64,000 nucleotides of DNA from Xiphophorus maculatus (GCF_002775205.1 NC_036458.1:24268368-24332367); one strand, 5' to 3'. Positions 1 to 11,997 are shown, numbered from the stretch's first letter. The notes: generated from the letters alone by a model not told the origin. Translations and numbers: made by a program.

Positions 1-373
1 AGAACATAATTATTAGAAATGAGATCTCATGAAGTATTTCACGTCCTATAACATTTTTACAAATTCAGAAGATAATGTTCTAATCTGCAGCATAAGATAG
101 AAGTGTTGTTTATGTGTAGCCTCTTTAGATGTGACTGTGGGGTGTTTACAACTAGTAAGGTCGCCCTTTTACTGCTGACTGGAATCAGAAAATATCAGAA
201 GATTTGGTAACTGTGTAGAAAGAGTTAAAGTTAAGTACCTACAATCTTTAGGGAAATGTTTTACTAAATGTTAAAATAAGACTTAAGAGAGTTTGGAATG
301 TCGACTAATCTTTTTGGCTTTTATTTTTAAAAAGTCAAAACAAGATGCTGTTTTTCAGTGTCTGCCCTCACAG

Positions 374-562
374 TGAGGGCGACTGGGTCAGTGGTAAAGT
401 AGTTGTTTTGCAATTGGAACAGTTGTTACAGGTTGATGTGTCTCTGGGCAAGGCACTTATCCTCAAGTTGCCTTCTGACTGGTGTGCATGTGAGGGTGAA
501 TCAGTCTGAACTGTAAAGCATTTGAGTGATCAGTGTGACTGGAAAGGTGCTGTATAACATCA
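374..562 (+). mobile_element. Degenerate tRNA-derived SINE
   Basis: The segment starts with a tRNA-like head (a diverged A box around 'ggtcagtggtaaagtag') and continues with the characteristic body 'tctgggcaaggcactta', then 'gtaaagcatttgagtg' and 'gaaaggtgctgtata', in the order seen in common teleost tRNA-SINEs. The B box is eroded and no target-site duplication is obvious, so this is an old copy. It is not a functional tRNA gene because it has no intact cloverleaf or B box. Confidence 0.65.
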
Positions 563-1700
563 GACCAATCATTGAAGGAAGACTAAAGGAGGATCTTTTG
601 AAATGTGTCTTTTTTAAATTCCTTAAATAGAATTTGTAATCAGCTAAAATTGTATTATTTTGTAAATGTGACCTAAAATCTAGGTAATGGAAACTGATGT
701 GTGCATCTCAACTCTGAGGCTGATTCAATGCGATCGTTGGCAGGACAGGAGTGGTTCACTGGAATCACAGAAATCAAGCTGAACCTTGAATAGGTTAGAC
801 TTCAATCTAACATATTGCTCAGTCCTGGACTGAATTATTCTACAGTCGTCACAGATGCTTTAAAATATAGATGATAATTTCTGAATTCTTTATTCTTTTT
901 GTGAGAGAGCAAATAAAAAAAAGCCTATAATGTACTCAATTATGAAAACATGGACTCTGTATGTACATCACAATAGTGATTCTAGACTCGTGTATAGCAG
1001 CAGTTTGTCATTTTGCTCTCATTCATCCAGTCATAGTGTGCACCTGCTTCTCTCTGCATAGTCGTGGGTGGTGTGGGGATGGAGGTACAGTAGGTGGGAC
1101 ACACCATGTACACACACTCACTCACAAGGACAATTTAAAAAGCCCAATTTACCCAACAAACATATTTTGAGATGTGGCAGGACGCTGTAGTACCTGGAGA
1201 GAAGCCATGTATGCTCCTGGAGACAAAGCAAAGTCTGAGCTGCAAAAACAACAAAAGATTGCTAACTGCTGCGTCACCATGCAGCCAACTAACACAGACT
1301 TAAAAGTAAAGAGTAAAAATATTAACAAAACAAATCACATTGTTTCAGTGTGTTCTTTTTTTTATTAACCAAAACATGTAATTTACAGAATCTATTAGCT
1401 CCATACAACAACTCAGCCTGCGGCTTGACCAGGTTAGTATTTCAGTAGCCATTAGTCCCAGAGCTGATCAAAGCCAGTCCACGGTGAAACAGACACTACG
1501 CGAAATTAAGAAGCAGGGAATCAGATGTCTGCAAGTCTGTGTGCAAATTAAATTAGATATATTTTTAAAAAGTGCGTGCATAACACTCCTAACACAATAG
1601 GATGCTGAGCGCGGCTCTAATTGGTCTCAGAGGTCATTTATAACCAAAAATGACACGCCCACTTTCAAAATGCCTTCAACCCAAAGTCTGACCAGACAAC
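563..1700. other. AT-rich gene-free stretch
   Basis: I see no coding exon, RNA gene or clear repeat here. The short open frames near 0.96-1.37 kb have no splice signals or recognisable protein features and are probably chance. Confidence 0.5.
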
Positions 1701-1719
1701 AAAGAAACTATTTACCTCA

Positions 1720-2150
1720 TTAACAGAACCTCAGTGTACGGTCATACATCACACCTTCAACAATACAGCTCCGCCAGCTCTGTGAGCAATAAACAATCGA
1801 GAGGACAGAACGCAGCAGTGAGAGCTGCAGGTCTCTGGCCGCTCTTTGTTTGGGGCCGGAGACCCGGCAGACCCCCGCAGACCCCGCAGACCCTGCAGAC
1901 CCCGGAGACCCTGTCCCTCCTACCTCTGAACTCAGGGAGACAGGTTCCCGCTGGTCTCGTGCGTGTCTTGTTGTTGTCTTGCTCGTTGTCGACGTTAAGA
2001 ACCGCGGCGGTGTCAATGTGACCGAAAAATAGCCGCAACTTCCGTGAAACTTCAAAATAAAATATTTGGACTTCTGACGGTAAAACACAAAGAGCTGAGA
2101 TCTCCAGGGCACGAGGCGCACCGAGCGGTTCGCGTCTCACAACAACAGCA
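1720..2150 (-). promoter_or_regulatory. CpG-rich probable promoter / first-exon region
   Basis: This is a local GC- and CpG-rich island in AT-rich surroundings, with CCGCGG, GTCGACG and CGCACGAG-type motifs. On the minus strand a good donor (TTCAGAG|GTAGGAG) lies at about 1922, which would make roughly 1923-2120 a first exon of a gene running left out of the window. No coding exon was found in 1-1700 to confirm this. The overlapping 127-133 codon minus-strand open frames are low-complexity GC translations and are not claimed as proteins. Confidence 0.35.
1861..1912. repeat. Short GC-rich tandem repeat (GCAGACCCC-type unit)
   Basis: About five imperfect copies of a 9-10 bp GCAGACCCC-like unit lie inside the CpG-rich region. 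Confidence 0.7.
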
Positions 2151-2311
2151 GCCTCAACATTAGCATTTGTTGCACTGCTGAATTAATGGAACCCCAGAGA
2201 GCCCCTCCCTCTGCGCACAACCAAACACACCTCCACTCCTCTAAAAACCACATTTGGCAAAAAAAAAAAAAAAACAACAAAAAAAACTTTTTAGTATGAC
2301 AACATTTTATG

Positions 2312-2425
2312 AGACATCCATCCATTTTCTAACACCCTTGTCTCCAGTGGGGTCAGGAGGGCTGCTGGTGTCTATCTCCAGGTAACGTTCCGGGCGAGAG
2401 GCGGGGTCACCCTGGACAGGACATC
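2312..2425 (-). mobile_element. LINE 3' end, 5'-truncated
   Basis: Read on the minus strand the piece runs from 'cctgtccagggtgacc' through 'cgcctctcgcccgg' to a GGATGGATG tail, the usual 3' untranslated end of an abundant fish non-LTR retrotransposon. Short direct repeats (gacatc) flank it. No reverse transcriptase coding part remains. Confidence 0.7.
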
Positions 2426-2983
2426 TTGAACCAAATCACATAAAGAAATACACTAATTTGTCTAATTATTTAGAGTTAGCAGTTAGTTGTGTTTGTGTTC
2501 TAAACAAAGCCCCTAAAAGAGATCCTGGAGTCTTTAAATCTCTATTTTTTCTTTAGTGTTATGAAAAATTTAACAACTCTTTGTTTTCTAGACAACCTAG
2601 GTGACTGAATGCAGGGCTCTGAACTATCTGCTGGTTCTTTAACTAGGTCCAAAACGAGGCAACACTACCACCCAGGGGAAAGGGTTGGATGTTGCATCTT
2701 AACCCAGGTAAATAGATTAGAAAATGTAGTGGCAACAAACAAAGGAAGAAAAAAATATTATTTTATGAAGATCTTGAGGTTAAGGCTGTGCATCAAAAGG
2801 CAAAAAACAGAACATTTTAAAGTATTATAGTAATTACATTAAGCAAGTATTTATACTTGCTTTTTTAAGGTTTTGTGTATCCTTTAGATAATGTTTAGGC
2901 AAAAAGAAACACCACTGACACACTCCTGTTCCTAAACTCCTTAATGATGTCTATAATGACATCATTACTTTGTGTAACACCCC

Positions 2984-3049
<66 letters not shown>
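2984..3049. repeat. (CA)n microsatellite
   Basis: An uninterrupted CA dinucleotide run of about 33 units. It directly adjoins one arm of the 60-bp inverted duplication at 3048-3107. Confidence 0.95.
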
Positions 3050-3050
<1 letters not shown>

Positions 3051-3107
3051 CAGACTGAGATGAAGAAGCGGAGCGTAAGATTGGATGCTGTGATGGTGGA
3101 GTGTGTT
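3048..3107 (+). repeat. 60-bp inverted duplicate, copy 1
   Basis: These 60 bases recur as an exact reverse complement at 4899-4958. In both copies the unit abuts a CA/GT microsatellite and then a short 'caccccaacac' block, so the duplicated module includes the microsatellite. Confidence 0.85.
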
Positions 3108-3109
3108 AC

Positions 3110-3970
3110 TGTTTGACATTTTCAGACTGAGTTGAATTATATTCCAATTATTTGGTTTGTTTGCAAAACATAAGTGCCAAATGAAATGACCGTTCTACAA
3201 TACCTACAGTTTTGAGATCACTGGACACTAATTGTGTCCTTCACACACTAAGGACTGGATGTAGTGTGAAGTGCTTTGGAGTAGCTGGTCTTGAGAAAGA
3301 GCTCAAAAGATTTTGACCATCAAATAAATGTGAATATCAAAGAAAAATAACCTGTACGAATGCTAACAAGCTTAGGATGGTGATTTATCTTTGAAAGAAA
3401 CTAAGAATCGACTGTGATTAGTCCTGACAATATTATTCTTCCTTCTTGGTTGAGTGTCAGCAGCCACACCCAGACCTGGTTACAGCCAGACCTTTAGAAC
3501 CAGCCTATTGTACAGAAACTGAAATTATGACATAGAGATAAAGATCTCAGAAAGTAACACATCAGGTCTTCATCTGAATAAATTAAAGAACAGTTGAAAA
3601 ATTTGAGTAATGTTCCTCCTTTTTGTGTATTTTGTCTATGTATATGTTTTATGTGTTTTAGCTCCATAACCTCGATGTCTGACCATTTTCATGGTAAAAT
3701 TGGTTTGAATCTGGATTTGCGCCCCCGTGTGGCTGTTTGTGTGTTTGTTTCTGTTCTGCGATGGATTCTCTTTATCTTTTGGTAAAAGATCCTGTGACAG
3801 TGAGGACACCACTGTTTGTATGACATCGTGTTTTGAATTACTAACTATCATGATGTTACACAAACTTATGACAACATGTTAATATTGGTCTTCTACACCG
3901 TGCAGCTCAACCTGTTCCAGACTTTCATCCCATAACAAGGACGTCATAAACAAACGTTAGTCACACAGAA
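3110..3970. other. Gene-free flank downstream of pyya
   Basis: This is AT-rich sequence with no exon, tRNA or recognisable transposon. It lies past the pyya poly(A) signal. Confidence 0.5.
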
Positions 3971-3976
3971 AATGGT

Positions 3977-3982
3977 TTTATT
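3977..3982 (-). terminator. Candidate poly(A) signal of pyya
   Basis: AATAAA on the minus strand lies 331-336 nt past the pyya stop codon. It is the first canonical signal I found downstream of the stop, giving a 3' UTR of roughly 350 nt. Confidence 0.6.
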
Positions 3983-4312
3983 CACACCCTCTGTTCTTCC
4001 TCTCGACAGTGGCAACAGCGAAACAGAATGTCTTCACGACACAGTGATGGAGGGACACAAAGACACGGCTCCCCGTTCGACTGGCTGCTCTGACCTCACA
4101 TGTTTTAATCTGGACACTGACTTACGGCACAGCACTGTTAGAACAACAACGTTGTCGAAATGACGAGAGACAGAGAGAGAGCTTGTGCTCCGGTCAGCGA
4201 TGGTCATTCTGTTGGCTTTAGAGGGGGTGAGAGGCACCTGTTGGCTCCTCCAGGTGCATTCTGGGAAGGCCCCAGAAGAGAAGCACTATGAGGAGGAAGG
4301 AGGGCTGCAGCG

Positions 4313-7234
4313 TCACCACATGAAAGAGTCATCGTATCTGTTGAGAGGCAGACAGAGAGAAGCCAGTCAGCGTCTGGTTCCTCCACACACACACACACAC
4401 GCCCACGCACGCTCCCCCCAGGGTGGATGAGGTGCTCCACCTTGATCTCTGGTCTCTGCTGCTGTCGCCTCCAAACAGCAGTTCTTCGACCACGTCCTCC
4501 TGAGCCGAGCGCTTCCCATATCTGCAGAGGGGAACAGACACATTAAATCTGAGTTTAAATCCAATTAAACTGCAGTTTTATCAAAGATAAAATGTGTTTT
4601 CAATTGTATAATAACTCTTATATGACATAATTTATCTTGTCAATAGGATGTAGAATGTACACAATAAGTGAAGTGAGTGTTTGTGTGGAAAGCTGTGATG
4701 CAGAGTTACAGTCATTGTCCCCCTTTCACTCTTATCACCTTTACTTAAGGTGGGGCATCTGGGGCATTTGGGGCATCAGGGGCATCTGTTGCTCATGTGA
4801 AGCCATTGCATGGTTTACCACACAGTAGACTGCGGGTGTTTTTCTAAGAGAAACAACAAAACTCCCGCAGCCCGAGCTGCAGCTCCTGTTTTTCCATCAA
4901 CACACTCCACCATCACAGCATCCAATCTTACGCTCCGCTTCTTCATCTCAGTCTGTTGTGTGTGTGTGTGTGTGTGTGTTGGGGTGTGCATGTGGGTGTG
5001 TGTGTGTGTGTATGTGCTGCCTTGCAGGGAAGCAATCAGGCAAAAAATACACATTTGGATTCCCAGCTGTTACCGTCTCATACTGTAGGATGTTTTCCAT
5101 GTCTCATAATGGTCAATTCTGCACCATAAATCTCCAGAGTCGGTCCAGCCAATATTTTCTACCTGCATGACTGTTATTATCTCATTTCTACTTTCATCTG
5201 AGACAATAGTGAAAACTTTAAACCTCATGTGCATCTCTTTTATGTTGCCGCACAAATATTCACATACTGTATATTTGTTAAAATAACTCCACTCAGTGGC
5301 ACATTTCACTTGATCGGAGAATGCTATTTTTAATAACTGTAGAGTATTTTATTTTTTCTTGGTTGTAAGTTTGCTTTTACTGTGAAGTCTCATTTAATTT
5401 TTCTGTTTTCATATTTTTACCATAGTTTGAATCTGCGTGCTTCACCAATACAGATATCCTGACTGGTTTTTAATTTTTACCCTCCGATGTGGAATTTAGT
5501 CAGTTCTGTTACGAACACAGATACAAGTACCTTTAAAATAAAATAAGGTATTACAGTTCAATATTTCTTCCAAATTCTTTCTGAAAATGTTTTTTTTTTT
5601 TTTGTGAAAATGACTAACTGTGAGTCTGGTTCAGAGCCAGCCCAAGGAATAAGTGAATTGAGCACAAGGTCCCTGGGCTTCAGGGGCCCCATAAATGCTT
5701 AAACATAGACAACATATCTAGAAGTTCAACATTTGATTACTGAAAATGAGTATACTATTAAATTTGATTTAACCATTTCAACGGAGATCAATTGAAACAT
5801 TTCAAATTGTTTATCATTTAAATTTAGGATTTAAAGAAATTGGACATTTTTATGTTGTGAAAGTACAAATAATAATCTTTGTAGTTTGTTGTGTTACCAT
5901 AGCTACAATCCGATGCTAGTGAGTTCAGTCTTGGTGGTTGAGTTTTATTTGTTCACAAATACATCTCAGCAAATAACCAATTATCAGTGACTGATTTTAA
6001 GCTTGGCCTATAAAACTTGGCTTCCTGTCCCAGATTCCACCAAATGTACAGATTTGATTTATTTCTCTGTTACCTTTGTTGTTTATCTTAGCACTTACAT
6101 TTTGAAAGCACACAAAAGTGTTTTGTGTGCTTTTGTCATATTCAGACAAAAAGCACACAGAACACAAAAATAATTCCACTCTCCCACAGTTTCCTATAAG
6201 TAAGGCTCTGCTCTTTAAACTCAGTGGTGTGTATATGAAGCAGGAGAGTGGGATCAGTAACGAATTTTATTGGTCACAAAGTGTTTTCATAAACAAGTCT
6301 CCAGAAAGACATAAAAGAAACAAATGTGTTTTTCTTGACTGCATTCTTCCAGCCTTCAAGTATCAATAAGCTATTTAACTTTCATGAATGAGAGCAGATG
6401 GCCCCTGAGCCAGACTGCTTTAAATAAAAAAGCTCAACACTGCATTGCACCTGAGAACATCAGGCCTGGATTTGGCCCTGATAACTAAATTTGGGATTCT
6501 CTCTGGGTCCATCTTTCTAACTTTTATTGCTCTGCTGCTGTAGATTTGGGGGCCTGGAGGTTCAGGGGAAGAACCGTAATCTGATCAGAGCGGCTTCAGC
6601 TAGCTGCATGCATGGAGGAACCCCACGTTGTCGACGCTGTGGGCAGGACTGGGGAAGCGGCTGCTGTTGTGACTCAATCAAAGAAAAATGTATATGATCT
6701 CATGTGGAAAAGTTGAAAGAAAAAACTAAATTCAAGGGTAATTCTTTTATCCTAATGCAGTTTTTTGTATTTATTTTTAACGTCTTGAGTTGGGGGGGGG
6801 GGTCTACCTGCAAAATGGTGGAAGTTGTTCAGTGGTAAAATAAAAAAAAAAAAGTTAGCAATTAGAAAATGATAATGTCATGAAATGGATTTCTGCAGAT
6901 TGCAAGGTCATCAGAATAGAATGAATTCTTTTACAGTTTTAAAAGACGGACTTTTTCTTTCTGTCATCATTAATGAAACTAAAACGAGTTCCACACATCT
7001 GCCCTGAACCGCCGTGCCCTGCTGGACATGGAGGACGCGCACTGACCTCTGCCTGGTGATCAGGTTGATGTAGTGTCTCAGGGCCGTGTAGTACTTGGCC
7101 AGTTCTTCAGGCGGAGCGTCCTCTCCAGGGTTCTCTGGCTTTGGAGGGTAGGCGTCTGCCAGCGCTCCCAGACAGACCAGCACACACAGCACAGCGGCCA
7201 CCAGCATCGTCCATGGCCTCAGCATCGCAGCCAT
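4313..7234 (-). CDS. pyya: Peptide YY precursor (PYYa)
   Basis: Encodes a secreted NPY-family peptide hormone that acts on Y-type G-protein-coupled receptors in gut-brain signalling and feeding control. Three coding exons join cleanly: 7234-7047, 4521-4441 and 4337-4313 (donors AG|GTCAGT and AG|GTGGAG; acceptors ctctgcag|A and ctcaacag|A; both junctions phase 2), giving 97 aa, the usual family length. Residues 1-28 are a hydrophobic signal peptide. Residues 29-64 are the mature 36-mer, starting [16 protein letters not shown] and ending [14 protein letters not shown] at 65-67 is the amidation and dibasic cleavage site, followed by a 30-aa C-flanking peptide ending YDDSFMW. The exon structure (signal+peptide, C-peptide, last residues) is the classic NPY/PYY layout. 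The ATG at 7234 was chosen over the in-frame ATG at 7225 by position after the acceptor at 7254 and fish precursor length. The a paralogue is inferred from the mature peptide as I remember it; pyyb cannot be fully excluded. Confidence 0.95.
4899..4958 (-). repeat. 60-bp inverted duplicate, copy 2
   Basis: Exact reverse complement of 3048-3107, here inside pyya intron 2 and followed by a (TG)n run (about 4958-4979) and 'ttggggtgtg'. Confidence 0.85.
5000..7040. other. pyya intron 2
   Basis: Intron sequence with no further exon recognised. It contains a perfect 13-bp-arm hairpin (6105-6133), a poly(T) run near 5590 and a G run near 6793. Confidence 0.6.
6105..6133. repeat. Perfect inverted repeat, 13-bp arms, 3-nt loop
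   Basis: Arms 6105-6117 (aaagcacacaaaa) and 6121-6133 are exact reverse complements around the loop gtg. Confidence 0.9.
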
Positions 7235-7494
7235 CTGCAGTAGTTGGCCCAAGCTGCCAGAACAAAACATAGAAAATACAAATAAAATGGGGAAAAAGAG
7301 AAAAGTGGAAACAAAATTGATTTACTATTTTTAAGAGCATGATATTTGGAAGTTCTTAGAGAGGTTTTGAATTCTAAAAAAAAGGGGTTTATTAATATGA
7401 GGATATTTTGATAACAATGACTGGTGTCTCTTAGACTTTGCTGATGTTCATGGGTGTTTGTGTAAATATCAAACTGAACTAAAGCATTGATTCT

Positions 7495-7745
7495 GTGTGC
7501 AGGAGGCAGACGAGTCAACTTCTGAGGAAGCTGAAACCCTTCGCTGTGTGCAGGAGATCATTCTGCGGTTATTGCTGTCTGCAGGAGCAGAGGTCAGTGT
7601 GCTCTTCAAAATTTGGCAAAATCCTTGGAAAGAATGTGAAAATGTTTCCATCTGCTATGGGCTTCATAGCAAGCTGTTCTCCATTATGAACTGTTCGCTT
7701 TGTTCAGGACGGCTGACCTGTCTGCAACAGATCCACCCAGACCCA
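7495..7745 (+). mobile_element. Degenerate LINE reverse-transcriptase fragment
   Basis: The plus-strand translation near 7510-7560 reads QLLRKLKPFAVCRRSF, resembling the 'FLRKLKSF.VC' block near the C-terminus of fish non-LTR reverse transcriptases. The frame is short and decayed, and it lies inside pyya intron 1, antisense to that gene. Confidence 0.45.
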
Positions 7746-8954
7746 GCTCTGCTGTAACCACAAATATCACAGCAGGGTTTCCTTCTGCCTGTAGCCATTC
7801 TTTATAAAGAGCAAAACTCTGTCTACAGTCCATGGAACTCATCCCTGAACACCTGTAGACAAGTTGCAGTGCATTTGTCTCTTTGTTAATTAGAGAATAT
7901 TTAAAATCCTAAAAGTTTGATTTTATTCTCATAATTTGCTCTTTTTTATTGTCTTATTTAAAATAAATACGTGATATAAAAAAAAACACGTCACTTCTGT
8001 CTCAATTTTGATTTGGTATAAATGTAAATATATAATCACTGAAAGTCTACAGCGGGCCTCCTACTAAATACCGTTTATTGAACTATTAAATATCATCCTG
8101 GATATCCTGTGTTCTGGTCACAGATGGGTGTTTACACATCCTGCTTCAGTGGAGGTTATGCAGATGTTTTTTACCCACCTTTATAGGCGACCAATTAAAG
8201 TAACCTTCTATGTGCTACAAGGAAATTATTAATTTTTTTAGTTTTTTATGTGTGTGTTTTTCTGTTGTTTCTTTTTTACTCTTTTTAACCCAATAAATAA
8301 TTGCTAACTAGCAGAAGTTTCCTCAGAAATGTTCTGGCCTCTTCAGGAATAAATCTGTCATACTTTGAAAAAGAAGTAATGTAGCCTAATGACGTCAGAA
8401 CCAACATACCTTCAAGGAGAAAGTTTTCAATTAAATATGCAGCTAAATTTAATTTCACATGAGATCCCTTCATGCATTCATGGAAAATGACAAACGGACA
8501 AATAATTTGAATGCTTAGTTAAACATTATTCTTCTTATTATTATTATCATAAGACTCGTGCATATGTGTCGTCCCAAATCTTCGAATACTTTCAAAAATA
8601 TACTGCATGTTGTCTTGTTCGCTCCTTTTCTCGCACTAAGTGAGGAGACCTCTGCTCCTTCAATGAGCTGTAACAGGTTGGGGGCTGTAACGCGCTGCAG
8701 GACGTTACTTCAGATCATTCTGGGCTCAGACTGTGGCTGAGGCCCGACCTGCCGAGTCTCTGTAGAGTAATGATTTCTCCGAGACAGGAAAAGAGAAAAG
8801 CAAAGCACGGAAGCGAGGTCCGGGCCCAAACGGAGTCCAGAGCTGTCTGTGGTGCTGAACGGACTTTCATCAGAAGCTCGTTAAATTTCAGATGAGCTCT
8901 GGGAGACGAACAGAGGCTACCAGCTTCATGTCTGCAGCTAGATTCAGCTGGGAA

Positions 8955-8955
<1 letters not shown>

Positions 8956-8992
<37 letters not shown>
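8956..8992. repeat. (ATA)n trinucleotide microsatellite
   Basis: About twelve tandem TAA/ATA units just downstream of the predicted pyya exon 1, within intron 1. Confidence 0.95.
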
Positions 8993-8993
<1 letters not shown>

Positions 8994-9098
8994 TACAAAA
9001 ACCTGGTAGCAGACGCTCCAAAGCTGCACAGTAAGGCTCTTAACGACATGCTGACTAGTTGAACTGAAGGGAGAAGCTGGAGGTGGATGGAGACTTAC

Positions 9099-9225
9099 TT
9101 TGTGAAGTTCCAGGCAGCAGCTGGAGCCACAGGTGGTTTCTGACGGCAGCAGAGGCTCTGGGTTCTGCAGTCCTTCTCTTCCTCTCCTCCTCGGTGAGAT
9201 CTCACTCTGCAGGTCGACGCACCTT
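9099..9225 (-). other. pyya: Predicted non-coding exon 1 of pyya
   Basis: NPY-family genes have an untranslated first exon. Here a TATA box is followed about 30 nt later by this stretch, which ends at a strong donor (ACAAA|GTAAGTCT at 9099/9098). The upstream boundary is an estimate from the TATA position. A transcript is needed to fix both ends. Confidence 0.6.
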
Positions 9226-9248
9226 GGTTCCAACCTGCAGCTGAAGTG

Positions 9249-9255
9249 ATTTATA
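9249..9255 (-). promoter_or_regulatory. pyya: TATA box of pyya
   Basis: TATAAAT on the minus strand lies roughly 30 nt upstream of the predicted exon 1 and 150 nt before its donor, a normal core-promoter geometry. Confidence 0.6.
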
Positions 9256-9299
9256 TGGTTTTGTGCCAGCAGAGATGGGAGGGGTTAGACCAGGAGAGT

Positions 9300-11000
9300 G
9301 ACTGCGTCAGATGGTGCTGATGATGGAGACATTACTAATGCGTTAGTTGTGTGTTTCTGATGCAGCCAACAGATGACATTTTGAGCCAAGACATTCAGAA
9401 AGTCGTGTTCATTGGAAATTTTATACTTGCGTTGTGTGAAACCAACTTCCAGATGGTCCAAACTGGGTCATCCAGCTATCATGTAGGTGTTTATGTTTGT
9501 GTCAACCAAGATTACAGTTTCCCAACAGCAACTTGACCCACATCTCTACTGTGAAAGCAAATAGAGCAGCTTATATTTTAATATGAACCACAAATGGTTT
9601 TGCTCCTCTAAAGCAGCGTTGGCTCTGAAAAGCTCTTTTTGTTGTGAACAATGGGTCTTGGTATTTTGCTGCCCACTTTAGTTTTGTATTTGGATCATTT
9701 TGAAGTTTTGTTTACCATCAAGAATCTTTTCCAGATCCTCTGAGCCACAGTCCTCTACAACTTTTAAAATGGGTTTGGGGTTTAGCCAACGGCTCAGGGT
9801 CCTAAACAAAGCCTGAAGATCCAAAAGGCCCAGACTGTATTTATGAAGCTGGCCGTGGGTTGCCTTGAAATTTTAAATCAAAATTGAAATGTGGACCATG
9901 AAGTGCACAGGAAGTCAGAGCACCGAAGGCATGAACAGCAGTAAAGTGTCTCTGCCGTCGGTTTTAGTCAGCAGCCTCACTGCAGCGTTCTGTCAGACTG
10001 AAGGCGAGTCAGGGAGCTTTGATTCAACAAATAAAAAGACTATTACAGCAGATCTAGCTCATTCTGTGATACAATTGGTCTCAACTTAGCAATGATCCTT
10101 AAATGTTTTATTAGTTATGAATAAATATTTTACAGTGATTGTCAAAAGATGAGGAAATGTCAAAGAAGACACCCAGATTTGTGAGACCAGTTTTCACAGA
10201 AGGAGCTGAAGATGTGAGATGCTTCTTGATTAAATGTTTTTATTATGGTGTATATTCAAATATGTTAAAAGATATATTCTTTTTATTACTGGTATTGTCA
10301 TAACTAAGTTCAATGTGCAGTTTTGTAACCAAAACAATGTCTTTAGCAGATTACTTTGATCACATGAGATAAAGTTTGTGTCTTCTTTAGATTCCAAGAG
10401 CAGAATGTGGCAGGAATGGACCTTACCAAGCTCCGCCCACAACCGACCCACGTGACCGCAAGTCTCACAAGCAAAGCCTCCCAGCGCGTTGTTTCTATGT
10501 AAACATGACTCGATTGGTGCATAATTTCTACTGGATTTTCACAATATATCAGCTACTAAATGGACAGAGGAACTAACAAGTTCATGTCATCATCTGGGAG
10601 GAGGTTACTGGTTTCTCAGTCACAAACTGGTTGCAAACCTGAGGCCAGCAGGTGTCAGTCAGTTATGGTAGATCTGAACTTTGACCTCAATATGAGAAGC
10701 TACAGACTGATAGGAGGAACCAAAGAGCTCTGTAAAGGTAAAGGCAAATCTTCTGAAGCTGGGATATAATTAATTTAATTTCACATAATTACCACGGTAG
10801 AAGCCATTTGTTTGTTAAAATTTTATGAAATATATTTGTTCTATTTGATGTTTGTTGTGAATGACGTAAACTCACAAACGAACGAGGTAATTAGTCCAAC
10901 GTTTAGAAACTACAGCGGCTGTAAATCGCCACAGCAAAGGGAAACAAAGGTAAAATAACCTGAACAGGTGATCAACTCAAAATCACTCCTACCTTTTTAC
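9300..11000. other. Gene-poor stretch upstream of pyya
   Basis: No recognisable exon. One open frame at 10560-10769 runs into a donor-like AAAG|GTAAAG at about 10737, but its translation matches no family I know and has no partner exon, so it is not called as a gene. The part after 10430 is somewhat richer in CpG. Confidence 0.45.
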
Positions 11001-11030
11001 TCTCTCTCTCGTTGTAGTTAAAGCACACCT

Positions 11031-11044
11031 GTTACCATGGCAAC
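11031..11044. promoter_or_regulatory. Perfect RFX X-box
   Basis: GTTACCATGGCAAC fits the RFX consensus GTNRCC-N(0-3)-RGYAAC exactly and is palindromic. It sits in a locally CpG-containing stretch (10860-11170). X-boxes of this quality mark RFX-regulated, often ciliary, promoters and enhancers. No ciliary exon is recognisable next to it, so an enhancer or an unrecognised first exon are both possible. Confidence 0.65.
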
Positions 11045-11997
11045 CGCCTGCGCCCCGCAAGACGAGCAAAGATTACGTTAAAAACATAACATTCAGCCTG
11101 TTATGATATCAAGTTTCCAGGCTTGATATTTATTTCTCGATTATTAATCAGCGCTTCCCTGAACACAGCGATGGTTGATGGACTAGCTGTACTTGGTGCT
11201 AGCGTGGCTAACAAGAGTTACAGTTTAGTCCAAAGGCTTTTCTGCTAGAATAAAATCTTTAGTGTATGTCAGATACAGACACATTGCATATTGATCTGTT
11301 TAGCTAACGTAAGACTGTGTAGCAGACAGGCTTCAAGGTGTAGAAGTTGTATCAGTTCTGCCATTATGCTGTACTTGGCTAACGGGAAGCTAAGTGTGTT
11401 TGTGAGACGGCCACGCACGTGATCACGTAGAATGGGCATCAGCCAATGAAAAGCGGCCCCTCTGGTAATGTCCATGCCTTCAGGCTGTGAATCTGATGTC
11501 TAAGTCAGATGAAGATGAGGATGATGATAATGATGGGGCCTGTTAATGGTTACTAGGAGACGAGGTCAAACTTAGGTCACTTTCACTTGAAACAGCAGCA
11601 GCATTTTAACAGCTTCCCTTCTTCTGTATCAGATTTAAAAGAGTTCCACTGAGGATTTATTATCAGGTTCGATGACATTAGAGCTACTGCCTCTTGGTTA
11701 TGAGGCTGCTGTTTACTCTCTAATTTCCTTTTATCGACTGGACAGAAGTTAAAATGTCAGCTTTTTCCAACCCACTCACGTTCAGTGACGGACAGAGGAT
11801 TTGTGTTGCAGTCAGATCTTCCCTCGAGCCTCTTCTCCATTCTGGCATTGACTAATTGATTTTTATTCAAAGATACAAATATCTAACACAAAGGATTCAT
11901 CAGAATCAAGAACTCAAATTACAGCTGCAATCCTCAAGTTGAGCATTTTCTCATCAGATCAATACTTCTGATTGATCCTCCTTTATCTGGCCATGTC

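Noticed and set aside
1720-2140. Minus-strand frames of 127 and 133 codons
   Set aside because: They overlap each other in different frames within a CpG-rich repeat-containing patch; no conserved features.
10560-10769. 69-codon plus-strand frame running into a donor-like site
   Set aside because: Considered as a first exon driven by the nearby X-box region, but the X-box lies downstream, the translation is unfamiliar and no second exon was found.
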